The notes beneath the pieces are model-generated. The model was not told where the DNA came from. It saw only the letters and a program-made list of their open reading frames with translations, and did no database searches. A DNA stretch of 64,000 nucleotides, taken from Apostichopus japonicus. Its lineage: Eukaryota; Echinodermata; Holothuroidea; Aspidochirotida; Stichopodidae. Made by a program: the position numbers and the translations under genes. Below are positions 27,167-39,100 of this stretch, one piece after another (the first letter of the stretch is position 1; every line of letters begins with the position of its first letter). The stretch spans positions 20,537,094 to 20,601,093 of the forward strand of contig NC_092563.1 in assembly GCF_037975245.1 (NCBI RefSeq), in the 5' to 3' direction.

Positions 27167-30100
27167 TGTATTTTAGATCCTCCTGCAAGCAGGAACTCGC
27201 GAAGAAGCCTCATTGGCTTATCAAAGCCGCAAGCTGACCGAAGTCAGTCTCTTAGATTCATATTCAACGTCCATGAATAGGAATTGTCAATTGTCAACAA
27301 CTCTGTGACTGGACGACATACATTAATCTTGGAGTGACTCGAACCGGGGACCTTATGATTGATAGGCACCCTTGTTAACCACTGAGCTAACACTCTACCA
27401 TCAATGTTTAGGCCAACTATCAATATTTAGGCCAACGTCTCAGTCCGAAGACCATCACCACCGCCAAAAGACCAAGTAGATATTCTCAGTTGTAAAAACT
27501 GGTGGAGGAACTCATAAGTGAGGTGGGAAATGGGATGGCTCTGTGTGGAATCTACATGTACAATCAAAGTTAGGATAGCTCAGCGCTGAAGTATTGTTAA
27601 TTGTGTGTGTTAGGTACAGTAGATCAGAGAGTTCTTACGTAGATTGGAGAGTTTGTAAGTATGATCTTTTGTAGGTACCCTAACCGTTTGTTTTGTGTGG
27701 AATCAACATGTACAACCAAAGTTGAGAACTGACTCTATTGTTAGTATTTATTAGGTGTGATCACCCAAATGTCACCTGTTAAAATTAGCCATCTAAAGTT
27801 TTTCTTACACGTTAGCAAAAAGGTAGAGAGAGCAGAGAGGCACTTGTAAAGTATATTCTTATTTTCCACCATTTTTTATGATTTTCTATTGAAGGTTACT
27901 GAACAGGAATCCATCAGAAAGGCCGTCTGCAGCTGAGGTTACTAAGATTCCATATGTTGGTCGACATATTGAGGTAAGAAATGACAAAAAGAGAGAGTAT
28001 GAAGAAAAAATTATTCAAAAGGCTGTTGATATCACAGAATTATGTTTATTTTTAGTGCTTCGGTGATGCAAGGCTGATATTTAACATTTATGCGAATGAC
28101 ACAAGAACTTCTGGCTGAGTACATCCTCAAGTAACCTTCGTATACCCTGGGATAGTTTTACTTTCTAGTTCACGACAACGTCGTGTTTCTTTGTCTCAGT
28201 TTTTCTTATGAAACCCTTCAAATCGAGCCATACAGTTTTCTTGATTTTATTCAAATATTAAACGACAGTAATTCAACAGCTTTGAATTGCATTTTGAGAC
28301 AATAATTAACTGATATTGCTAACTTATATGAAACAAAAGCATGATTTATATTACAGTGAATGACTTAATGAGTAGCTGTATATTAAGAAGTGTGGATGTT
28401 TATTTGGTGTGATTTCATCAACACTTTCTTATCCTGCTGATTGGAAAAATACCCCCAAATATTCATACCTCATTTTCAAGCAATGCTCTATTCCAACCTT
28501 TCACTATTTACTTTAAAATGCATGAATTGAATGAGGTGGCTAGTAAAAATGAGCATTCCATATGAACTCTCCTACAAAATATATAAGCGTAAGCAGCACT
28601 TTAAGGGAATTTTACAAACTGTGATCCAACTCGTCAGAAACTCATCAGGCGTTCACAGACTTTTCACCCTTGTTTCACTTCTGGGGTACTGAAAGACCTT
28701 AAAGAGGTGAGATTTGGTTGGGATATCCCAACAGTATGTCCCATATATATATATATAATCATAAAATAGTGGTTAGGGTGTCCGCATATAAAGCGGGAGG
28801 CCCGGGTTTGAATTCCGGTGGAGGCTGGAAGTTTTTTTCACTGTTCTTGATTTTCCAACTCAATACGAATTCAATTATATATGATGACCTTCCTTACCGG
28901 TTTTGAACCTCTGGACATACAGTCAGCGTCCATAGCCTAGTAGTTAGGGTGTCCGCATAATAAAGCAGGAGGCCCAGGTTTGAATCCCGGTGGAGGCTGG
29001 AAGTTTTTTCACTGTTCTGGATTTTCCAACTCACTACGGTTTCACTTATATATATATATATACATATATATAAAAGCTACGCAACTTTCATCTTCTGAGA
29101 TCACGTGTCTATCATAACCACAGAAAATGTACAACCGTATGGCTGACTTGAAGTATCAGAAGGAGGACGACGTCAAACTAGCGACACAAGAGGCGGAGGA
29201 GCTCGCGACGTTGGTCCGAGAGAAGACCCACCTCGAGGATCTGCAGGACATTTCAGTAAAGGAGCGCCCCCCAGATCCGCAAGAGGTGGCAATAGAGAAG
29301 ATGAAGCATCTAACACCGAGGGAGCGGATGAGGTTGCGAAAGATACAGCAGGCGGACGAACAAGCCCATCTACTAAGGTAAGTACGAGACGGAGAGGGCT
29401 GATGGAAGGAGACAAAAATATATGTATAAGAACAACAATGACAGCAAAATCAGGCAACTTATTATACAGTGCTTGAATAGTTTTAGTTGTTGGGATAAAG
29501 TATTTGAGGGCATGTTTCACTTTCTTTGCAACCTTCAAGCAAAATGCGAAGCAAAATTGTGAAAATTGCTGTATATGGACAAAGAAACGTTGCAGTCTCT
29601 GTACACAGGGACCCATAGTATATTATAAGACAGGAGATCACAAAATTAATCACAGACTTATTATTTCCTATAGAGCACGAATTGTGCTTTTGTCATAAAC
29701 GTTATCGTGAATTAAGCATTAGTAATATTACACTCCTTTGGTAGTATGAATGAGGCACTTTTTTAACATTAACACACTCTAACTTCACTGACATGATTGT
29801 GTACAAAACTGATTTCCTGTGCTTCTGATCAAGTTTCATGTTAGGATAATACAATATAATGAAATGTTACTTTGTTATTGTTGCTACTGTAATATTAATA
29901 TCAGTTTTCCATGGCAAGGCATTTTCAAAACCACTTGAAATGGTTAAATTTTCTCTGCTTTCAGCATGCATGCCCGTAAAAACAGATTTGAGAATGAAGT
30001 CAGGAAAGGCACCATCCAAGGCACAATGGGAACCTTTACCAGGCCTGCATGGCAAGTGGGTGCTGGTGAAGCACAACAGGTATTAATGCAAAGACTGTAC

Positions 30101-33100
30101 AAAAATGGTGAAAGAGAACAAATATTATTCTGTATATGAATGGATATTCTCTCTGAATAAGTATGATTCTTTCTCTTCTAGTTTGGTAGATCTCTGTAGA
30201 ATTTCTCTCTGTATGGTGTGATTTTTTTTTTTTTTTTTTTAAATTCATAAGCCATTAGACAATTAGTGACATACTATTACATATTCATAGCTATTACATA
30301 TTCATAGCTATTACATATTCATAGCTATTACATATTCATGTACATGTTCAGTTATATCAAATATTGGGAAAAGGATCCTGACGTTTAACTATATAAATAA
30401 AAACTCACATTTTCAACTCCAAACTGTTTACAGCTTTGCCTTGGTTGGTTATATGTAATTTGTAGTGTTATAGTTCTTCCAAATGCCATCTGTGGCTAGC
30501 TAGCTAGTGCTGATTTTTAAAAAGTTTGTTTGGTTGTCTCTGTTAGAGCAATAGTGGACTTTTCTTTCAAGGTGGTTAGAATTGCAAAGTTTGTTGTCCA
30601 ACAATATCAATTTAACATGGAAGGTAGTGCTATACTGTTGATTCATAAAGTGGTTGATACTCGGAGAACCTGAAGGATTGCTATAAATGTTGTCTGACAA
30701 GAAATTAACTTGGTTTCAGATCACTGGATAACCCTAAAACCTCAGTCTTGCTCAATGGAAAAACTGTAATTCCATTCTATTGATCTGTTACTGTTTTGTC
30801 TAAAAACAAACTGGTTGCCATATCAAACAGGCATGCACAGTATTAATCACCTGGTTGTCATGTGAACTACACCAAAATAGCCCTCCTACATGCATATTAA
30901 GTATAATAGCCTATTGATGTATATAAACCATATTTTATAATCAGATAGTCCTACATACTTAACTATTGCACTCGTAACACGTAGAGAAACATGCTTCCAC
31001 TTCTCTTCCATTTGTCCCCGAGTTATTTTTGAAAAAAAAAACAATGACGTGAACTTTTGAAACTTGACTTGATTTTCATATGGAGATTCCAGGTTTGTTT
31101 GTGGCTGATTTTTCAGTGAATTGATACAGAATTGTAATGCTTCAGTGGACGTTTCATTATCCAGCCTCCTGTTTTTCATTGTAATATTTGCATTCCTTAC
31201 CTTAACTCTCTGCTTAAGTAACTACGTAAAGTGTTTACCAACTTGAAAAAGAATTTATGCTAACAGGGACTTTTATAGGTACAAGTTGTACGGCAGTTTT
31301 AAGACCACTTACAATCTAAAATGGTTGACTTGGTTCTGGTTTGACCTTACAGTTAATATAACTTTGTGAGCCTTCAGTTAGTATTCCATCTGTTAGCCGA
31401 TTGCTGTATCACCCTCAAACCTATCTACTGGTTGACACTTTTCTCATCCAGTTAAATTACTCATCATGTATCGTATGATGGAAAGAATTTACACCTTTTT
31501 AAGCTTCAATTCAATTCAACTCAATGTTATTGTTGCTTTGCCTGTGGAAACTCATTTCTTAAGTGTAGCATTATTGTTTGCTATATATACAGTAGTTGAT
31601 AAATTGCCAATATGTTTGTTAAAGTGGTCAGTCGTCACAGTCCACAGTGCCCTTTATGTTGCCCCTTCCACTCTACCCTATTACCACCCCTCCTCCCCCC
31701 TCCACCCCCTCCTCCAATGAGACAAAGAGATAGAGAAACTAAGAAGCGGAAACAAAACGTTAGTCTGTCAGAAGTTTCAATCATGAGCTCTTCCTGAAAG
31801 TAACAATGTTTCAGAAGAACTTCCTCATTGTGGTAAGGTGTTGTTTGTAGGTTCACTAGGCTACTCAAAAGAATTTTTTTTATAGTGTTTGATTCATTTT
31901 TACACCTTTTTTTTATGCTTAATGGTTTATGAACTGAACAGCATTTCTCTCAGCCAATAATCTTTTGAATGGTATTTGTTTAGCAGGATGTGTCGTAGGA
32001 TTGGAGTTTAGATCCTATAAACTTGAAGGGGTTGCCCTATTCCAATATCATGGAATAGTGAGGAACTCCCAATTTCTGTTTGTGTACAGATTACAAGTTT
32101 AATCCACGTGCGAACGTGTTAATCTAATATCGTACGTCGAGTGTGAATGAGGGATGGTGTGGGTTGCTTTTTTCCAAGGTTTGTGCTTTCTCTTTTTGGA
32201 AGTGTATGTTAAAAAACAAAGGCCCTAATATAGCGTATTATTTTTATTTTTTTATAACCGTGCGTGTAAGAGTATACATGTACATAGCCTAGGCTATGCA
32301 TATTGAATGTATGACATTGACAGTCTCGTAAAATTAAGTGCATTGAACCATAGATGAAAGTTGAGGAAAATCCCAGTTGTAGCTACGATACCAGGAGTCA
32401 TGTTGCAACACTACCGGTTGTGTGAAATCTGACTACCGCACAATGCTAACTATAATACTCTAATGGATACTAGCTAATATCTCAACATGCGACAACTGTT
32501 GTCTACAGTGTGGAGAATGTGAGAACGCCAAATAGCTTTTGTACGGATCAGCTCGATTCACCAAAGAGAAAGAAAGAAGAGAGCGCAATGGTGAAAGGTC
32601 AATCATAAGAAACAAAAGCAAATATAATAATCAACAGATGCAACTAAGAGATAGGGAGAGATAAAAAAAGAACAAAATACAGAAAATATAAGTAATCATA
32701 GGTTTAAATTTTTTTGCTTATCTTTATATTTTTTTTTCCGTTATCATCTTCCGTAGATTCAGCATAGTTCGTATGCGTATTCCGATGCCACCACGTACCC
32801 ACCGATGGGATATGCAGACCAATACGCAGAGTACGACGAGGATCCTACCGCTGACCGCTGGGCCGCGGAGGGAATGACCACTGTGCAGGAAGGTCAGTAT
32901 GCAATATGAAGTATATTTCATTTCATTTCATTTATTTGTTTCTTCATAATATAAATACAGAGAAGTTAACTAAGTGACAAAAGATATCAACAACAGGGAA
33001 AATTGTGAAAGGAAGCACTCCAAAAAACCAAATGGCTTGTCTAGTAGAGCGCTCCAATAAGTAAATAGAGAGAACAATATAAGAAAACAGTAACACTTAA

Positions 33101-36100
33101 ATCCACCCACATACCAACCCAATATGTATAACCCTCCCACCCAACCCCACCACCCACAATACATATATATACACATATGCATACATACACAATTGAATAC
33201 AAATACAAACTGGCATATATACATAGACAATATACATGTTCCATAGTGAACTTGTATGGATTTTATGTAAATATGTCGCTGAGTGAGCCTGACAGGAATG
33301 TATCTTATAATTAATTATCAACGTATTTATAGGCCATAAAGCAAAAAGGGGCAGAGTTGGGTACTCTATGAGATGTACAGGTTATTGTCTGTTCAGTGGA
33401 TATAAACAATATCAGTACTGATCAAAGCAAAGTAGTGTACAGTAGGTGTCAAACGTCCAAGCTTTAATGAATAGTTATAGCAATACATTTGCTAGTATGG
33501 TAATTATAGTCACATGGCATTACAATAATGCTTAGCATACCACCTCTAGCACAGTAATTATAGTCACATGGCATTACAATAATGCTTAGCGTACCACCTC
33601 TAGTACAGTAATTATAGTCACATGGTATTACAATAATGCTTAGCGTACCATCTCTAGTATGGTAATTATAGTCACATGGCATTACAATAATGCTTAGCGT
33701 ACCATCTCTAGTATGGTAATTATAGTCACAGGGCATTACAATAATGTTTCGCGTACCATCACTAGCTGCTGTACTCAGAGAATGTAAAATATCTGAATTA
33801 AAACTAGGCTATGGTAAAATTAAGAAGTTTCATAAATTGGTAAAAATGTCTGTTAAAACAAACAGCCAGACCTGGATGGAACCATTAGCAGACTTTTAAA
33901 ATATTAATATATCTCTCGTCTGGTTAATTGGTTAGTGTCTACGAGTCGCTGCCATAAAGCTATTAAAAATTGAATATGTCTGTTGCATTTTGTGTCTGAA
34001 ATTCAGCGTGAAAGGATAACATGTTGGTGTGAAATTGATTTTGATAATTTAGAGACCATTTAAACAGAATGCTGTCAGTCCAAGTTGTATGTCTATGCCA
34101 GTTTTAAGTTTTTGGGGGGAGAAACTAACCTTTAAACATCTGCGACTCATCAATGTCAGTGGCTGGACTACTCAGTCTAACACAAGCAATATTAGATCAG
34201 TTCCTCAGATATACAGTAACACAACTCAGAAAACAAAATGCTTTTGCCACCTTCAAGTAATTTGTTTTTACAATATATTACACATTATTCAAGTCAAATG
34301 GTGTTGAATGTCATATAATGTTGCATTGTTGTTCATAGGACGTTATATAATGATGGATTAACATTAGCATTCAGCGGTGCACTAAAGAGCCACATAACAT
34401 CATTAATTTAGCGTCAAAAGGAGCATTTCAGGGAGTTCGCATAATGTAAAGGTAATCTTGAAAAACAAGGATAGTTATAAAAACATCACTAGCACTCCAA
34501 TTCTTTTTTTCTTAGACTATGATGTATCAAAACAATATATCTGTCTAAATCAATGTTGATTTACCAGATTCAACAATGTTTTGCAGAATCAACTTGCAAA
34601 CAGAAAACTCATTGGCAAATGAAGTTTTGAAAAGAGTGCAGAAATTATTTCATAAAGATGGGATTCAATTGTAGGGATTTCAGAAATGTCTCGTGATGTA
34701 CAAACCGAGCAACTCAGCCGTGTAAAGTTAATCCAGATTCCATAATCCATTTTGTTGTCCTAAAATGTTGCCAAGTTAAATAGTCATTTCAGGAACATCG
34801 TGTGATTCTCAAACTGATCAGTTCATCCCTATAAAACTTGATTGCAATCCCAATAAACATTTCTTTGTGAGAAGTTAACATTGCAAAGACAACTGACTAC
34901 TTAATTGAAAACAATTCTACTTCCTCAATGGGATAACTGACCTTGATTGATTAATACCACGCTGGGTGATCCGTGCACTCGACAGCTAAAATTTGATGAA
35001 AACTGAAAGTAAACAAATGCCAAACAGACTTTGATCTGTAAGTGATAACTAGAATCATTATATCTGTTGTTAGTTTGTCAGCTAGATATATCCATTCAAA
35101 GGTTTCCTTGTTGGCCATTTTTTTTATTTCCATATGGCTACAGTTTATTAAATATTTACGAATACTTTGAGTCTTAAGTCAACGTATTTGACAAAAAAAG
35201 GTTGTGTTTGGGAGGTGGCTAGATTGATAAACACTCCACAGGAACATTATTGATGTGATAGTGAACTCCAATGGAAGTTAACAGACTTTTACAAATTGTA
35301 TCAAATTTTATATTGTAGATTTGAGCTGTCGAGAAAAAACACACAATGGTAGAAAAATGTCGGTTTGAGATTTTATCGTCCTCCTTTCTTGATCTGTAGT
35401 AAACACACCGAAAATATATGAGGTCATAAATTCAATTTCCATACTCGGTCATAATGTTACCTCAAGCATGACTTCACCACCGTGTCGTATGGAAAAAAAG
35501 CTGTGAATCCACTTTAAGTTATGAAAAAAATTCATCAAAATTTCTGTTTCCAATTTCATGTTTAAATATCCCATAATACTCAAATTTAAAATTGCAAGCA
35601 CAAACAAACAAAGATTTCGACAGCTGCCAAAATACGGAGAAATCGTGTTCAAATGGACCAAATCTCAATTTGTCTATCACAGAGAATACTACAAGAGCGT
35701 TGCCCAGATGAGTCTTTCGCTTTGTTCGACATAGTCTCTCTCTTGGCACTTCCTTTATCAAATTGCAAATTATATAAATACCACTCACATGATAATGACA
35801 AAAACAAAGGAAATTACTTTCAAAAGGTGCCAAACTTTCAAGGAGAATTATGATGATCAAATGAGGGCTGTTTTCAACTTGCCCTTCACAGAGACTTGAA
35901 CAAGAATTTTTTACCTCCCTTACCGAGTCCAATCCATCATTTGAAACACATTGTTTTTGCATCTTCAATAATAATAATAACAATGAGCATAAAAAAACAG
36001 GTGAAATGGAACGTACGGTCACTCTGTTGCTGTATCGTCCGGTCTGTCACAGTACTCAAAGTATTAAAGACATATCGGACAGTCCATCCTTGTCGACAGT

Positions 36101-39100
36101 AAAAGTCATGCGACCCCTTATTTACATAAACTACATTGGCTTCCTGTCGAAGTGAGAATTACTTTCAAAGTTATGGTTCCAGTTTATGAGTGTATAAGCA
36201 GTACCGCCTCTGCATACTTATGTGCTTGTCTCTCTCGTTACTGCTCTGCCGTAGATCAAACTTACGCTCTGCTTCTGACACCACACTCCTCACTGAACCC
36301 AGTACCATCAGGACCCTCAAGTCAGCGGAGGGCAAATTTTTCTTTTTTGTTGCCCCACACATGTGGAATAGCCTACCTTTTATTATTAGGAGTTCTCGTT
36401 CTTTGTCCATTTTCAAGAAAGCTTTGAAAACTTATCTATATTCAAAGATTTAGCTTTCTTTTTGTAAAGCGCTACGATCTCGATGTAGCAGCGCTATATA
36501 AGTGTCTAATATGTATGTATGTAAGTAAGGATCTTTTCCTTACTGGTATCACGCTACTGGACACGGCATTCCCCTGCATAGCTCAATAAGGTCTCTGTCC
36601 ACATATGGAGCCGGAGGACTGGGTTATGATGGTATGTTATACCAAGGATGAAAGTACTAGTGGTTAATCAAATGGCGTGGGTGTTGTCTTGCATAATAAA
36701 TCATTTCTGATCTCTGGGTTATTTCTATGTTTCAGCTTCAAGGACCATGTCACCGTCATACGTCAGTTACGAAGATCGTCCGATTAAGCCGGCTTCACAA
36801 GGTATCATTCATTCTCTTTGTCTCATATGATAGTCCAGTAGAAATAACATTGTTGATATCCATTGACACTGGGAAGGAGGTAATGTAGAAAAACAGAACA
36901 TGCTAACTGAAAATATTGTTATGAAATGTTGGAAATCCTGTTTCATTTCTTAAAGTTGCATGTTTGCTTCCATTTTGAAAATGTTTTGTCGAGTTTGAGC
37001 CTAATTTCATAATTCCTGGTACGATTTTTGTGGAAATATGGGGGATTATATTTTAAGACTATATCCAGAGGCTGATGGAGGATATTAAAACAGTAGGGAC
37101 TGTGGCCCTGAGGTTGTTGAAGCTGACAACCATGTAGGGAGTTGAGGAGGTCTCTCCCCCCCCCCCCCTAAGAAGAAAGTACGATTTTAGACATGTCTAC
37201 ATAAATTAGGTCTATAATTAGGTTGTGCTTATAACTACTTTCAATTTGTTGTCTGGCATTCAAAGGGGAGGGAGGGGAGGGGGAGGGAGGGGAGGGGGGA
37301 GGGAGGGGATGGTATACATCCCTACCACCTGGATCCAAACCTGATAACTTTCCTTCAATAATTGGTTATGATGCCACAAGACTGCAACAATTCAACTAAA
37401 AAATCTGACTGGTTGGTGGAAAACATAGTGAAAGATTTACAATAAACTCTTTTGAGGTAAACACTACAAAACCCTTGTTGACTAAGTCAACAAAAGATTG
37501 ATGGTAATTTTTTTTTTTTTTTTTTTCTTGTAGAGAATACTTTGGTGCCAGACGGCACTCTAAAGGCTCCATCAGGAGGAAGCTATGACGACCGTCCGAT
37601 TACCCCGATGAAACACACGGTCAATTTCGATGACCCAGATATAGCGAGTGCCACCCCACCGGGCCTCGCAGGAAGGCAGAAGAAATCTCCCAAGAAAAAT
37701 GGTGCTTCCAAGAAAACCCAGTCGCCGTCCAAAGAGAGGAATTCAGAGAAGGCAGTGGAACCAGATGGTGAGGAAGAAAATGGCGACTTCGAGCCTCCTG
37801 AAGGTATCCCAGAAGACGCTGATGCAGCAGAGACGTTTTACTCTCAACACGAAGATTTTGAATCTGACTCTGAACCTGATGTGAGTATCATTGGTTGATG
37901 CATAAAGTAATGCTAACTGTTCAGGATAATAGGGCCTTGCTTTCCCCTTCACCTCACTAACTCAGAAACAAGCCGTGTTGTAAAGTCATTTGTAAAAGGA
38001 ACCCAAATTAATGCATCAGACATTTTTCAGGTTGTTCTTGAGTGGGATGCACTCTGCCCTACTGACTGTCATCGGACTCACTGAAACCGACTCAAGTTCA
38101 TGGTTATAACATGGACAATCATGGATACAGAAACTTAGCTTACAGTACCATTCTTAAACCGGCCTGATATGATGGGGAGGGGGATCAGGGGGAGGCGATG
38201 CAGACTCAGGACCCAATATCAATTGGGGGGAGGGGGGCTGAGTCAATGTGGAATAAAACATATATTGTATTGTCATCATATACTTCAAGAAGAGGATTCA
38301 TTGGAATATTAGTTCCCAGTTGTTAACAGTAATGACCATGTGGGTCCATGTTGTCTCAATTAAAACAGATGATATTAGCTGGTCTAGTATCACTGACTGC
38401 ATGGCCACCTTGTTATAGTCATATCTGCTGATGCTACTGGCAACTGTTTGATATTTTGTGTCTTAAATAACGATGTTAAGTTTATGTTTATTGTTCTTCT
38501 AATAGGATGACTATGGTGCTCTCATGGATTGTATGCAAGATGCTCTCAGCAAAACAGCCACTGGTGAGTTATAGATATATGTACTAAAACTGCTCTCAGC
38601 AAAACAGCCACTGGTGAGTTATAGATATACAGTATGTACTAAAACTGCTCTCAGCAAAACAGCAACTGGTAAGTTGTAGATATATGTAGTAAAACATGAC
38701 CAGGCTTTGATGCAACTTGAGGAATCTACACTGGGATGCATGTTCAGGGATCACATACCAAGCAACATATTCTGCTGTAATCAAATGATGCAAATCCCCC
38801 CCCCCCCTAAAAAAACAAAAAAAAGCATAAATGTAACCAAAAGCACAGAACAACATAAAACAAAGAAGAAAAGCAAAGAATGTTTAGTTAAGACAGTGTT
38901 TTAATGAAGGTTTAAAATCTTGTCGTATGGCTAACAAAATTTCATGAGTGGGTTAGCTGCCATATTGCTGTCACAAGGAAGACCTCTGAATTGAAATGAA
39001 AGACACCATCATTGCTTGTTACATGATATCTGATTAATGTAGATAAAACTGCCATTGATTGTAAATTAAGCTTCAAAGTTTAAATTTCATTGAATGGCAT

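Larger units (their letters stand above)
32893..36735. other. NEK11 intron 9
   Basis: The intron is 3.8 kb. It holds the LINE 3' piece, the 54-bp minisatellite and the LINE RT fragment listed separately. The segment 33771-36039 shows no recognisable feature. Confidence 0.6.

Noticed and set aside
27340-27400. Possible tRNA gene on the minus strand
   Set aside because: It is the head of SINE-B, which has a body, tail and other copies in the window.
28925-29000. Possible tRNA gene (A and B boxes present)
   Set aside because: No acceptor or anticodon stem pairs properly, and a near copy lies 160 bases away; it is a SINE head.
33464-33736. 90-residue repetitive minus-strand protein
   Set aside because: The open frame follows from a 54-base period; it is intronic with no start context or homology.
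35519-36022. 167-residue minus-strand frame in NEK11 intron 9
   Set aside because: The text shows no domain, splice support or codon bias; it overlaps AT-rich intronic DNA.
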